The translations under genes were made by a program, and so were the position numbers. From an uncultured Clostridia bacterium (GTDB lineage: Bacteria > Bacillota > Clostridia > Oscillospirales > Ruminococcaceae), in assembly GCA_947628655.1 (NCBI GenBank), contig CANRAS010000003.1:105766-169765 (forward strand): a DNA stretch of 64,000 bases, written 5' to 3'. How positions within the stretch are numbered: the first letter of the stretch is position 1; the number at the start of each line of letters is the position of its first letter. Below the pieces are notes generated by a model. It had not been told where the DNA came from. It did not search any database and saw only the letters and a program-made list of their open reading frames with translations. Below are positions 46,395 to 54,221 of this stretch, piece by piece.

Positions 46395-48218
46395 CTATTC
46401 CTCTACAATAACATTGTATTTTTTAAGCCACGCGTCAATTTGCAGGAAATACGCGAATATCTGCGGGGCAGTCATAAGCTGACCGTACCAGTTCTTTGTG
46501 AACGACGCGCCGTCCGTGTCGAGCATTTCCCGCAAAGCGTCGGCGTTTACTATATCTAAAACGCGGCAATCGTCTTTTTTCATCGCCTCGCGCAGTCTGC
46601 CGCTTAACAGTTTAAGATAATTCGGGTCGTGAGTTTTCGGGTACGGGGATTTTTTGCGCCAAAGGACGTGTTCAGGCAAAACGCCCTCCATTGCCTTGCG
46701 CACAAGCCCCTTTTCACGCCCGCGATAGTTTTTGAACTCCGTCGGGATATTGTACGCGTATTCGACAAGCCTGTAATCGCAGAACGGAACGCGCACCTCC
46801 AACCCGTGCGCCATACTCATTCTGTCCTTGCGGTCGAGAAGAGTTGCCATAAAATATTGCAAATTCATCACGAACATCTCGCGCATACGGTGATCCTCGG
46901 CGCTCTCGCCGTCAAGATACGACACGCAGGATAAGCACTTGTTGTAGGACTTTCTCACAAAATCCTCCGCCTCTTTTCCCGAAAGCGGTTCTTTCATAAG
47001 CGCGCCGCGTTCGGGAACGCTTGTCGCCCACGGAAAGCCGTCATAGTTCAGCACTTCGGGGCGGTGATACCACGGATAACCGCCGAATATTTCATCGGCA
47101 CATTCTCCGCTTACCGCGACGGAAAAGTCTTTCTTTATCTCACGGCAGAACAGATAAAGCGAACTGTCCACATCCGCCATTCCCGGCAGGTCGCGCGCGT
47201 ATACGGCGTCCTCCAGCGCGTCGGCAAGCGCGGGCGTTTCAAGCACGATGTCGTGGTGGCGCGTTTTAAGGAACTGAGCCATTTCAACGACATACGGCGC
47301 GTCCTCGTCGGGCTGGAAAGACGAGGCTTTAAAGTTCTTGTGGTTGTCGCGATAGTCGATTGAGTAGGTGTCAAGGACTTTGCCCTCTTTTTCGAACTCG
47401 TGCGCGGCTATCGCCGAGATAACCGAACTGTCAAGTCCTCCCGAAAGGAAAGTACAAATTCCCACATCGCTTACAAGCTGTCGCTTTACCGCGTCGAATA
47501 TCAATTCGCGCAGGTGATGAACCGTTTCGTCAAACGTTTCGGTATGCGGGTGAGCGGTAAGTTTCCAGTAAGGTTTGATTTGCAGTCCGCTGTCGCTGAA
47601 TACTCCGCAGTACGCGGCGGGCAGGTCGCGTATATCGCGGAAAACGCCGTCGCCGACTGTTCTCGCAGGACCGATAAGCATTATCTGCGCCGCGCCCTCT
47701 TTCGTGATAACGGGCTTTATTTCGTGATGACATAACAGAGCCTTGATTTCCGACGCAAAAACTATCCCGCCGTCCGTCAGCGCGTAGAACAGCGGTTTTA
47801 CGCCTATTCTGTCGCGCGCCATAAACAGCGTTCTTGTTTTTGAGTTCCACACGGCAAACGCGAATATCCCGTTGAACATCTCCACGCACTTCTCGCCGAA
47901 TTCGATATACGCTTTCAGCACAACTTCCGTGTCCGAATGTCCGAAAAACCGCACGCCCCTTTCGGCTAATTCAGCGCGTATTTCTTCGGTGTTGTAAAGT
48001 TCGCCGTTATAGACGAGCGTATAACCGCCCTCTGTCATCGGCTGTTTTCCGTTTTCGGGGTCAATTACGATAAGCCGTCTGTGGACAAGGCACACGCAGT
48101 CGCTCTCCATTATTCCGTCCGCGTCAGGGCCTCTCGGAGTGAGCATTCGGCTCATTTCGTTCATAACATTCCTGTCAATCTCCCTTTTAAAATTGACTTC
48201 TCCTGCAATTCCGCACAT
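46395..48218 (-). CDS. asnB: Asparagine synthase (glutamine-hydrolysing)
   Basis: AsnB makes asparagine from aspartate, ATP and the amide of glutamine. The 607-residue protein has the class II glutaminase with nucleophile C2 (MCGIAGEV), RRLIVIDPENGKQPM and YNGELYN. The synthetase domain has the PP-loop FLSGGLDSSVISA. AAAGGAG precedes the ATG. The leader has a short ACCCGC/GCGGGT hairpin followed by TTTT (about 48251-48273) but no recognisable T-box. Confidence 0.95.
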   Translation of the reverse strand: MCGIAGEVNFKREIDRNVMNEMSRMLTPRGPDADGIMESDCVCLVHRRLIVIDPENGKQPMTEGGYTLVYNGELYNTEEIRAELAERGVRFFGHSDTEVVLKAYIEFGEKCVEMFNGIFAFAVWNSKTRTLFMARDRIGVKPLFYALTDGGIVFASEIKALLCHHEIKPVITKEGAAQIMLIGPARTVGDGVFRDIRDLPAAYCGVFSDSGLQIKPYWKLTAHPHTETFDETVHHLRELIFDAVKRQLVSDVGICTFLSGGLDSSVISAIAAHEFEKEGKVLDTYSIDYRDNHKNFKASSFQPDEDAPYVVEMAQFLKTRHHDIVLETPALADALEDAVYARDLPGMADVDSSLYLFCREIKKDFSVAVSGECADEIFGGYPWYHRPEVLNYDGFPWATSVPERGALMKEPLSGKEAEDFVRKSYNKCLSCVSYLDGESAEDHRMREMFVMNLQYFMATLLDRKDRMSMAHGLEVRVPFCDYRLVEYAYNIPTEFKNYRGREKGLVRKAMEGVLPEHVLWRKKSPYPKTHDPNYLKLLSGRLREAMKKDDCRVLDIVNADALREMLDTDGASFTKNWYGQLMTAPQIFAYFLQIDAWLKKYNVIVEE

Positions 48219-48307
48219 AATATCGCTCCTTTCTAGAGCAGTTTATGCAAAACCCGCGCGGACGGTGCGGGTAGATGTAAGATGTTAGAAGTAGGAGGTA
48301 AGAAGAA

Positions 48308-48330
48308 CGCCCCCGCGATTGGCGGGGGCG
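48308..48330 (-). terminator. Intrinsic terminator of the BspA-like gene
   Basis: A perfect nine-pair GC stem (CGCCCCCGC/GCGGGGGCG) with a five-base loop is followed on the minus strand by TTCTTCTT. Confidence 0.75.
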
Positions 48331-48351
48331 GTTGGCGCGAGTAATATTAAA

Positions 48352-49743
48352 TTAATGCCAAGGTATCACGTCATATATGCTCTTCCAGTCGTAAACTTGT
48401 CCTTTATAAGTGATTTTTGCCTTTGTGCTATTTGCGAAAACGGCAACTCCTAGTTCGGTCACACTGTCGGGAATTGTTACGCTTTTAAGACTGGTGCAAT
48501 CTTTGAAAGATTCAGCGCCGATTTCTGTCACACCATCGGGAATAGTTATGCTTGTAAGACTTGTGCAATTTGCGAAAACACCCTCGCCGATTTTTGTCAC
48601 GCTGTTGGGGATTGTCACTTCTTTAAGATTGGTGCAACCATTGAAACTATTTTCGTAGATTTTGGTCACTCCGTTAGGAATGGTTATGCTTTCAAGGCTG
48701 GTACAACCAGCAAAAACATCGCCCATGTAAGATGTTTCTTTATCGTCACCACCAAGTTCAATAACACTTTGTGGAATAGTTATGTTTTTAAGACTTTTGC
48801 AGTTTTTGAAAGCCCAACCGTGGATTGTTGTCACACTATCGGGAATGTCTACGCTTTCAAGGCTTGTGCAACCACTGAAAGTAGCTCTATGGATTATAGT
48901 TATGCCTTTTGGAATTGTTATGTTTTTAAGACTTGCGCATTCAGCGAAAACAGCCCCGCTGATTTCCGTTACGCTGTCTGGAATATTTATGCTTTTAAGG
49001 TTTGTGCATTCACGGAAAGCACCCCACGCAATTGTTGTCACACTTTCAGGAATTTTTATGCTTTCAAGGCTTGAACACCCTTGGAAAGCGCCGCCATAAG
49101 CCGATTCAGAACTATAGCCAATCGCAGTCAAACCGTTTGGTAGAGTTACGTTTTTAAGTTTTTCACAATCAATAAATGCACCGTCACATATTGTGGTCAC
49201 CCCTTCGGGGATTTCTACGCTTTCAAGATTATGGCAAGAATAAAAAGCGTTCGCGTCAATTTGGGTTATGCCCTTAGGCAAACGAAGATTTTTGATGAAC
49301 GAATTTCCACCTAAACTTACACCTATAACCTTATCGCCGTTTAAGGTGTCCGGTATGATAATATCCCTATTTTCGCCGGTATAATTTGTTATAAAATTCC
49401 CGCCCAATTCTGCGTTAAATTCATAATCAAATTCATCTTCAGCAGGCGTAACAAATTCAACGGTAGGCTGACTTGTCGGCGCGGAGGTCGTTGTGCTTGC
49501 CGTGCTTGAACTAGGCGCGGTGCTTGCCGTACTTGACGAAACAGGCGCGGACGAGGATTGAGGTGTACTCGAACTCTTAGGCGCGCTTGAACTCTTCGGC
49601 GCACTAGATGTGCTTGTAGGCTTGCTCGAAGATTGATTGAACAGCGAGTTCAATGCGTCCTGTTCGCTCTTGCTCGCGCACCCGCTAAGGCTTACCGCCA
49701 ACACCGTGGCTGTCAGTGCAGCTGTGATTTTCTTAACATTCAT
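48352..49743 (-). CDS. BspA-like leucine-rich-repeat surface lipoprotein
   Basis: The 463-residue protein has a signal peptide with lipobox SLSGC (about C22), a Ser/Thr/Pro linker built from repeated SSAPK/SSTPQ units (about 38-95), and about 11 LRR_5 repeats of about 23 residues with the pattern IP..VT.I...AF..C.SLK.. (about 120-450). BspA-type proteins mediate adhesion or binding to surfaces; the ligand is unknown. AAAAGGAG precedes the ATG. A structured leader with a terminator lies directly upstream. Confidence 0.92.
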   Translation of the reverse strand: MNVKKITAALTATVLAVSLSGCASKSEQDALNSLFNQSSSKPTSTSSAPKSSSAPKSSSTPQSSSAPVSSSTASTAPSSSTASTTTSAPTSQPTVEFVTPAEDEFDYEFNAELGGNFITNYTGENRDIIIPDTLNGDKVIGVSLGGNSFIKNLRLPKGITQIDANAFYSCHNLESVEIPEGVTTICDGAFIDCEKLKNVTLPNGLTAIGYSSESAYGGAFQGCSSLESIKIPESVTTIAWGAFRECTNLKSINIPDSVTEISGAVFAECASLKNITIPKGITIIHRATFSGCTSLESVDIPDSVTTIHGWAFKNCKSLKNITIPQSVIELGGDDKETSYMGDVFAGCTSLESITIPNGVTKIYENSFNGCTNLKEVTIPNSVTKIGEGVFANCTSLTSITIPDGVTEIGAESFKDCTSLKSVTIPDSVTELGVAVFANSTKAKITYKGQVYDWKSIYDVIPWH

Positions 49744-49767
49744 TGTTTTTCTCTCCTTTTCGTAAAT

Positions 49768-49797
49768 AAAAAAAGTGCGCAGTCGAAACTACGCACT
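49768..49797 (-). terminator. UUCG-capped terminator before the BspA-like gene
   Basis: On the minus strand AGTGCGTAGT pairs with ACTGCGCACT over a TTCG tetraloop, followed by seven T. It lies 25 bases before the BspA-like start codon. Confidence 0.85.
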
Positions 49798-49925
49798 GAA
49801 AAATGCAAGCTCCGATTGCTGCTACACAATATCGCTCCCTTGAATGAAGATACACGAAAAAGAGCATGCACTTTTACCATATGGCAAAAGTGTACACTTC
49901 ATTCAAGAGTATTATATTGTGTAGC
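49768..49925 (-). ncRNA. Candidate structured RNA: small RNA or attenuating leader
   Basis: A consensus promoter should start transcription at about 49925. From there, 105 bases fold into one long arm: a 12-pair closing stem (49821-49832 with 49914-49925), an 11-pair stem (49839-49849 with 49897-49907) and an apical ten-pair hairpin (49869-49892). A spacer and the UUCG terminator follow, for a total near 158 bases. Eight bases of the apical hairpin (AAAAGUGC) can also pair with GCACUUUU in the terminator, so antitermination into the BspA-like gene is possible. Confidence 0.6.
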
Positions 49926-49931
49926 AAGTCT

Positions 49932-49960
49932 ATTATACCACACCCCCTGCGAAATGTCAA
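49932..49960 (-). promoter_or_regulatory. Perfect consensus sigma-A promoter of the structured RNA
   Basis: On the minus strand TTGACA and TATAAT are both exact and separated by 17 bases. The predicted start coincides with the first base of the long inverted repeat. Confidence 0.85.
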
Positions 49961-49970
49961 GTCCAAAACG

Positions 49971-49994
49971 AAAAAAATCCCGCCTGCGGGCGGG
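49971..49994 (-). terminator. Minus-strand terminator upstream of the structured RNA promoter
   Basis: CCCGCC pairs with GGCGGG over a four-base loop, followed on the minus strand by ATTTTTTT. It isolates the RNA promoter from transcription entering from the tRNA/trpB side. Confidence 0.75.
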
Positions 49995-50038
49995 AAATCG
50001 CTTTGTAAATGCTTTTCGGGAAAATTTCAAACTACCCC

Positions 50039-50067
50039 TTGACAAATCGCCTTATTTATTGTATAAT
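50039..50067 (+). promoter_or_regulatory. Perfect consensus sigma-A promoter of tRNA-Ser
   Basis: Exact TTGACA and TATAAT are separated by 17 bases, with the -10 ending 15 bases before the tRNA. Confidence 0.9.
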
Positions 50068-50082
50068 AGTATAGTAATGTTC

Positions 50083-50171
50083 GGAGAGGTATCGAAGTGG
50101 TCATAACGAGGCGGTCTTGAAAACCGTTTGAGGGCAACCTCACATGGGTTCGAATCCCATCCTCTCCGCCA
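50083..50171 (+). tRNA. tRNA-Ser (anticodon UGA)
   Basis: The acceptor arm GGAGAGG pairs with CCTCTCC, followed by discriminator G and an encoded CCA. The anticodon loop is CTTGAAA with anticodon TGA. A long variable arm (GAGGGCAACCTC) and a T-arm with GGTTCGAATCC are present, as expected for a type II serine tRNA. Confidence 0.97.
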
Positions 50172-50196
50172 GCGCCGGTGTGACCGGCAGCAAGTT

Positions 50197-50230
50197 CGTC
50201 CCGCAGGCTCCTGCGGGACGTTTTCTTTTC
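50197..50230 (+). terminator. Intrinsic terminator of tRNA-Ser
   Basis: A perfect inverted repeat (CGTCCCGCAGG/CCTGCGGGACG) is followed by TTTTCTTTTC. Confidence 0.88.
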
Positions 50231-50270
50231 GCTCGACTTTAACGAAATCATTTTCGCAAAGGTTAGACAG

Positions 50271-50308
50271 CCCAAAAAAACAGCCCCGCATAGCGGGGCT
50301 GTTTTTTA
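50271..50308. terminator. Bidirectional terminator downstream of trpB
   Basis: A perfect ten-pair stem (ACAGCCCCGC/GCGGGGCTGT) with a three-base loop is flanked by TTTTTT on + and by seven A, read as T on -. Confidence 0.88.
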
Positions 50309-50331
50309 TGTTAATGTTACGCATTACGCGT

Positions 50332-51549
50332 TTATCTAATCCCATACTTCTCAATAATGTAGTCCATATCCTTATCGCCGCGTCCCGACAGGTTGATTAA
50401 TATACTTCCTGTGTCCATTTCTTTGGCGAGTTTCAGCGCGTATGCTACCGCGTGCGAACTTTCTATAGCGGGGATTATGCCCTCAAGACGCGAAAGTTCA
50501 AAGAACGCGTCTATTGTTTCCTTGTCGTCTACAACGCCGTATTTAACGCGCCCGATGTCGCGCAGGTATGCGTGTTCGGGTCCCGACGACGGATAATCAA
50601 GTCCGCTTGCAACCGAATAAACAGGCGCGGGGTTGCCGTTTTCATCTTTAAGCATAATTGAATTAAACCCGTGCATAATGCCCTCCGAGCCGTAAGTGAG
50701 GGACGCCGCGTGGTCGCCGAGTTTCGGACCGCGTCCGAGCGGTTCAACGCCGTATATTTCCACGGGGTCGTTCAAAAAGCCCGCGAAAAGTCCCATTGAG
50801 TTAGAACCCCCGCCAACGCACGCCACGATAGCATCGGGGAGTTCGCCTGTCATTTCAAGGAACTGTTCACGCGCCTCTATCCCGACAACGCTCTGGAAAT
50901 CTCGCACCATCATCGGGAACGGGTGAGGTCCTACAACAGAACCGATACAGTAAATGCAGTTCTTGTAATCGTTAATATACGCCGCAAACGCCGCGTCTAC
51001 CGCCTCTTTGAGGGTTTGCAGACCGTCGGTTACTTCAACGACATTCGCACCGAGTATCTTCATTCTCGCAACATTCGGCGCTTGTTTCTTAATATCTACC
51101 GCGCCCATATATATGTCACATTCCAGACCGAAGTATGCCGCGGCGGTAGCGAGGGCTACTCCGTGCTGACCCGCGCCCGTTTCAGCGATTATCTTCTTTT
51201 TGCCCATATATTTCGCGAGCAAAGCCTCTCCCATACAATGGTTCAGCTTGTGCGCGCCCGTGTGGTTAAGGTCCTCGCGCTTTACATAAAGCTGAACATT
51301 TCCTGTTTTAGCCGACAGGCGTTCAAGATAAGATATAGGCGTCGGTCTGCCTTGAAATTCTCTGCGTATTCTGCGAAGTTCGCTTATAAATTTCGAGGAT
51401 TTGCATATCGTAAAGTAAGCCTCGGTTATTTCATCCATAGCAACTTTTAGTTCGTCGGGAACGTAAGCACCGCCGTATTTGCCGAAATACCCGTTTTTAT
51501 CGGGGTGGGTCTTAAAATATGTATCAAAATCTACCTCGCCGTATTTCAT
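50332..51549 (-). CDS. trpB: Tryptophan synthase beta chain (stand-alone)
   Basis: TrpB condenses indole with serine to give tryptophan, using PLP. The 405-residue protein (start 51549, eight bases after GGAGG) has PLP-lysine K101 in [13 protein letters not shown], catalytic Glu in AETGAGQHG and the phosphate loop GGGSNSMG. The usual segments read HKINNALG and GGGSNAIG, so small changes sit near the cofactor. trpA and other trp genes are absent, so it may salvage external indole. Confidence 0.9.
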   Translation of the reverse strand: MKYGEVDFDTYFKTHPDKNGYFGKYGGAYVPDELKVAMDEITEAYFTICKSSKFISELRRIRREFQGRPTPISYLERLSAKTGNVQLYVKREDLNHTGAHKLNHCMGEALLAKYMGKKKIIAETGAGQHGVALATAAAYFGLECDIYMGAVDIKKQAPNVARMKILGANVVEVTDGLQTLKEAVDAAFAAYINDYKNCIYCIGSVVGPHPFPMMVRDFQSVVGIEAREQFLEMTGELPDAIVACVGGGSNSMGLFAGFLNDPVEIYGVEPLGRGPKLGDHAASLTYGSEGIMHGFNSIMLKDENGNPAPVYSVASGLDYPSSGPEHAYLRDIGRVKYGVVDDKETIDAFFELSRLEGIIPAIESSHAVAYALKLAKEMDTGSILINLSGRGDKDMDYIIEKYGIR

Positions 51550-51671
51550 AAAAATTACCTCCACAACATTATTATTCGTTTATTATACCACAAAGAGGCT
51601 TTGCCCCATACCAATATAACGCCCATTTGAAATATACCGTTTATCCTGTTAAAGATATTGCACTATCTATA

Positions 51672-51700
51672 ATTATACCATAATTTTACTGTTTTGTCAA
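51672..51700 (-). promoter_or_regulatory. Sigma-A promoter of trpB
   Basis: On the minus strand exact TTGACA and TATAAT are separated by 17 bases. The leader of about 115 bases to trpB has a small GCAAAG/CTTTGT hairpin and no T-box or trp leader peptide that I could find. Confidence 0.8.
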
Positions 51701-51890
51701 TAGTTTTATGATTTAAAGAGGAAATGTTTAATTCAGTTAATGATTTGACTTTTGCGACACGCAAAATTTGTCGAAAGAATGAATATTTTTCACAAAATAG
51801 CAGACAATACCTACAGCAGACTTTACTGCCCAACAGACAGCCTTGCAAAAATTGCTGTCTTGGTTGATTATATTTTGGAGGAATTGATAT
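51701..51890 (+). other. Upstream region of spoVT
   Basis: No strong sigma-A promoter for spoVT was seen. A TGAATA at 51780-51785, followed after about 19 bases by CAATACC, weakly resembles a sigma-G promoter, which drives spoVT in Bacillus. Direct and inverted copies of AGACAG/CTGTCT (51836-51841 and 51861-51866) are also present. Confidence 0.3.
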
Positions 51891-52436
51891 ATGAAAGCAA
51901 CAGGTATAGTCCGCAGGATAGACGATTTGGGAAGAATTGTAATCCCTAAAGAAATTCGCCGTACTATGCGGATAAGGGAGGGCGACCCGCTGGAAATTTA
52001 TACCAGTCCCGACGGAGAGGTCATCTTTAAAAAATATTCTCCTATCGGCGAGATAAGCTCTACCGCGTCGCAGTACGCCGACGTTCTGTCAAAGGTGGGC
52101 GGCAGACCCGCCGTTATCTGCGACCGCGACCACGTAATCGCGGTATCGGGAATGAGCAAAAAGGAAGTTATCGAACGGCGCGTTTCGGGTTCGCTTGAGG
52201 ACCTTATCGAACAGCGGAAATCCTACGTTCTCAAAAGCGGGGAGCAAAAGCGCTTTAATCCGATTGAGGGCGTAGACAGATACGCCGTGGCGTGTTCGCC
52301 GATACTTTCCGCGGGAGATGTGAACGGCGCGGTTATAATGCTGAGTTCCGACAACGGCGACGACACCGCGACCGCCGAACAGTCCGCTCTCGTGCAGGCG
52401 GCGGCAATGTATTTCGGCAAGCAGATGGAAGAATAG
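51891..52436 (+). CDS. spoVT: Stage V sporulation regulator SpoVT
   Basis: SpoVT is an AbrB-type DNA-binding protein that tunes forespore genes. The 181-residue protein has the swapped-hairpin AbrB domain (1-50: MKATGIVRRIDDLGRIVIPK and IRRTMRIREGDPLEIY) and a C-terminal GAF-like domain (about 58-178). This two-domain layout separates SpoVT from the shorter AbrB. GGAGGAATTGAT precedes the ATG. Confidence 0.94.
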   Translation: MKATGIVRRIDDLGRIVIPKEIRRTMRIREGDPLEIYTSPDGEVIFKKYSPIGEISSTASQYADVLSKVGGRPAVICDRDHVIAVSGMSKKEVIERRVSGSLEDLIEQRKSYVLKSGEQKRFNPIEGVDRYAVACSPILSAGDVNGAVIMLSSDNGDDTATAEQSALVQAAAMYFGKQMEE

Positions 52437-52447
52437 TTTAAAAAAAG

Positions 52448-52475
52448 AAAGGGTATTTTAGAAAATACCCTTTTT
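52448..52475. terminator. Bidirectional terminator between spoVT and lipid kinase gene
   Basis: AAAGGGTATTTT is nearly contiguous with its complement AAAATACCCTTT, with A and T runs on both flanks. It serves both convergent genes. Confidence 0.85.
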
Positions 52476-52479
52476 ATTT

Positions 52480-53373
52480 TTATTCGGCGCTTTTTATCGT
52501 TTCCTGCGCTTTGTCAAGTTCCCTTGCGGATAATACGGAATATGACTTGATATTCAGATAAGTTTCTCCGTCAACTTGCAGAGGTGTTGGGCGGTCAAAT
52601 TCTACGGTTATATTGCCTCCCTGAATGACGTCAACCATTTTCTTGTGTTCAATATGCTTTCCCTTGAAAATAGACGGGAACACCATAAGCGTACGGAGTT
52701 TGCTCTTGCAATGGAACACAACGACCGTCAGCTTTCGCTCGGCGTTCAGTCGGTCTTGTACGGGCGCGATATTCATACCTCCGCCGTAAAATCTGCCGTT
52801 CATTGAGGCGGCAAGCCATACATATTTATACTCGCGCTTTTCGCCGTCAACGGTAACAACCGCGTTTCGCGGCTTGAAATATTTCAGCATACCCTTGATT
52901 GCGATTGCCGCATAGTTTATCGGCTTGTCGGTCTGCTTTTTCAGCTTGTCGCCCTCCTCGCAGCAGTAGCCGTCAATGCCGAAACCGATACCGTTAAAAA
53001 AGCGTATCCTGCGCCCGCCGTCAACGGAAACAACAGGCAGGTCTTTTATGTAGTCATTAAGAAGAATTATATCGTCGCTGTTTTGGTCCTTGATGTCGGT
53101 TTTGAAGTCGTTTCCGCACCCTGTCGGGAAATAGTAAAGCGAATGTAACGGCGCTTTCCCGTCGAGTTCGTTTATAATGCGGTGAACAGTACCGTCGCCG
53201 CCCGCGATGATGATTTTGTCCTCGGCGGGCGCGGAACTTAGGTATTCGCCGATGTCAAGCGTCGTTATATCAACGAACTTCAGTTCCTCGTCCTTTAAAT
53301 GTTCCGTTATCTTTTTGGCGTTCTGCTCGCCGTGCCGATTGTCCGACAGGGGATTAAATAATATGACGGTCAT
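52480..53373 (-). CDS. Diacylglycerol/lipid kinase family protein
   Basis: This 297-residue DagK/YegS-type kinase has the nucleotide loop IIAGGDGTVHRIINEL and GCGNDF, GIGFGIDGY and a beta-sandwich C-terminal domain ending near the substrate site. It phosphorylates diacylglycerol or a related lipid. The ATG at 53373 follows GGAGAG with six bases; a TTG at 53379 is less likely. It lies two bases after the plsC-like gene, consistent with joint work in phospholipid recycling. Confidence 0.88.
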   Translation of the reverse strand: MTVILFNPLSDNRHGEQNAKKITEHLKDEELKFVDITTLDIGEYLSSAPAEDKIIIAGGDGTVHRIINELDGKAPLHSLYYFPTGCGNDFKTDIKDQNSDDIILLNDYIKDLPVVSVDGGRRIRFFNGIGFGIDGYCCEEGDKLKKQTDKPINYAAIAIKGMLKYFKPRNAVVTVDGEKREYKYVWLAASMNGRFYGGGMNIAPVQDRLNAERKLTVVVFHCKSKLRTLMVFPSIFKGKHIEHKKMVDVIQGGNITVEFDRPTPLQVDGETYLNIKSYSVLSARELDKAQETIKSAE

Positions 53374-53375
53374 TT

Positions 53376-54179
53376 TCAACTCTCCTTATATTTATTTAGA
53401 TTTTCCTGTATTATTTCCTTTACCGTTTTAGCTATGTCAACTGTTTTTCCGCTTGGATTTTCGATAATTTCGAGTATATCGAAATTCACGGCCGTGCGGC
53501 GAAACGGGAAGTTTTTGTGAACCTTTTCCGTTCCGCATATCGTCGCAACAACAATAGGACAGCCCGTTTTCACGGCTATTTTAAAGCACCCCGCCTTGAA
53601 ATCGCCTATGTCGTAACCCGTGCCCCTATGTCCTTGCGGGAACACGCCGATTGACACTATATCATCTGCAATCAGCTTTTCGGCGCGCGCTATGGATTTC
53701 GCCGCGTTTTTCGGACTTTCGCGGTCAATCGCGATGTAACAGCACCGCGTCATCAAATGCCGTGCTATCGGTATTTTGAAGTTAGACGGCTTTGAAATAA
53801 ACGCAATCGGCGTTTTTCTGAGTTTCAGGCATTGTATCATATTGTCAAACCTTGACAGATGATTTGAAACGAACAGAAACCGCCCGCTTTTCGGTACTTT
53901 ATCAAGCCCCGTTGCTTTGACCCGTATTCCCGCATACGAACACACAAACCAATAACCCGCGTTTATCATCGCGAGATGAAATTTTGACGGCTTGTCGTAC
54001 TCCCGACCGACGGGAATATAAAAGCAAGACAAATAAATCACGAGCCAGAACAGCAGGGAAAGCGCAATAAAACACACGATAAAGCTCAGCGGAAAAATCC
54101 GGAGCCACGACAGCGAAACCGCTTTAAACGCGGTGAATATCCCCGATACTATAAGGCTTAATACTAAAATCAAAGGCAT
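53376..54179 (-). CDS. 1-acyl-glycerol-3-phosphate acyltransferase (PlsC-like)
   Basis: This 267-residue membrane enzyme has two N-terminal hydrophobic segments (about 1-25 and 32-52). The acyltransferase motif NHLSRFDN provides HxxxxD, and the second block reads FPQGHRGTG in place of the common FPEGTRS. It would acylate lysophosphatidic acid to phosphatidic acid. The changed second block leaves the exact acceptor uncertain. Confidence 0.87.
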   Translation of the reverse strand: MPLILVLSLIVSGIFTAFKAVSLSWLRIFPLSFIVCFIALSLLFWLVIYLSCFYIPVGREYDKPSKFHLAMINAGYWFVCSYAGIRVKATGLDKVPKSGRFLFVSNHLSRFDNMIQCLKLRKTPIAFISKPSNFKIPIARHLMTRCCYIAIDRESPKNAAKSIARAEKLIADDIVSIGVFPQGHRGTGYDIGDFKAGCFKIAVKTGCPIVVATICGTEKVHKNFPFRRTAVNFDILEIIENPSGKTVDIAKTVKEIIQENLNKYKES

Positions 54180-54221
54180 TTTGAAGCATTCCTCGGCAAT
54201 TCGGCAGTCTGTTCGGACATA

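Noticed and set aside
48219..48351. T-box leader for asnB
   Set aside because: The region is too short and lacks the T-box sequence; only a short GC hairpin is present.
48410..49743. Regular repeats of about 69 bases that could suggest a repeat array or CRISPR
   Set aside because: They are coding LRR repeats of the BspA-like protein; copies are diverged and there are no spacers.
49821..49925. Miniature inverted-repeat transposable element
   Set aside because: No flanking target duplication was seen, and the repeat starts exactly at a predicted transcription start with a terminator beyond it, which fits an RNA better. A genome-wide copy count would settle it.
49768..49925. 6S RNA
   Set aside because: The 5' end pairs with an internal segment rather than the 3' end, and the length is short for 6S RNA.
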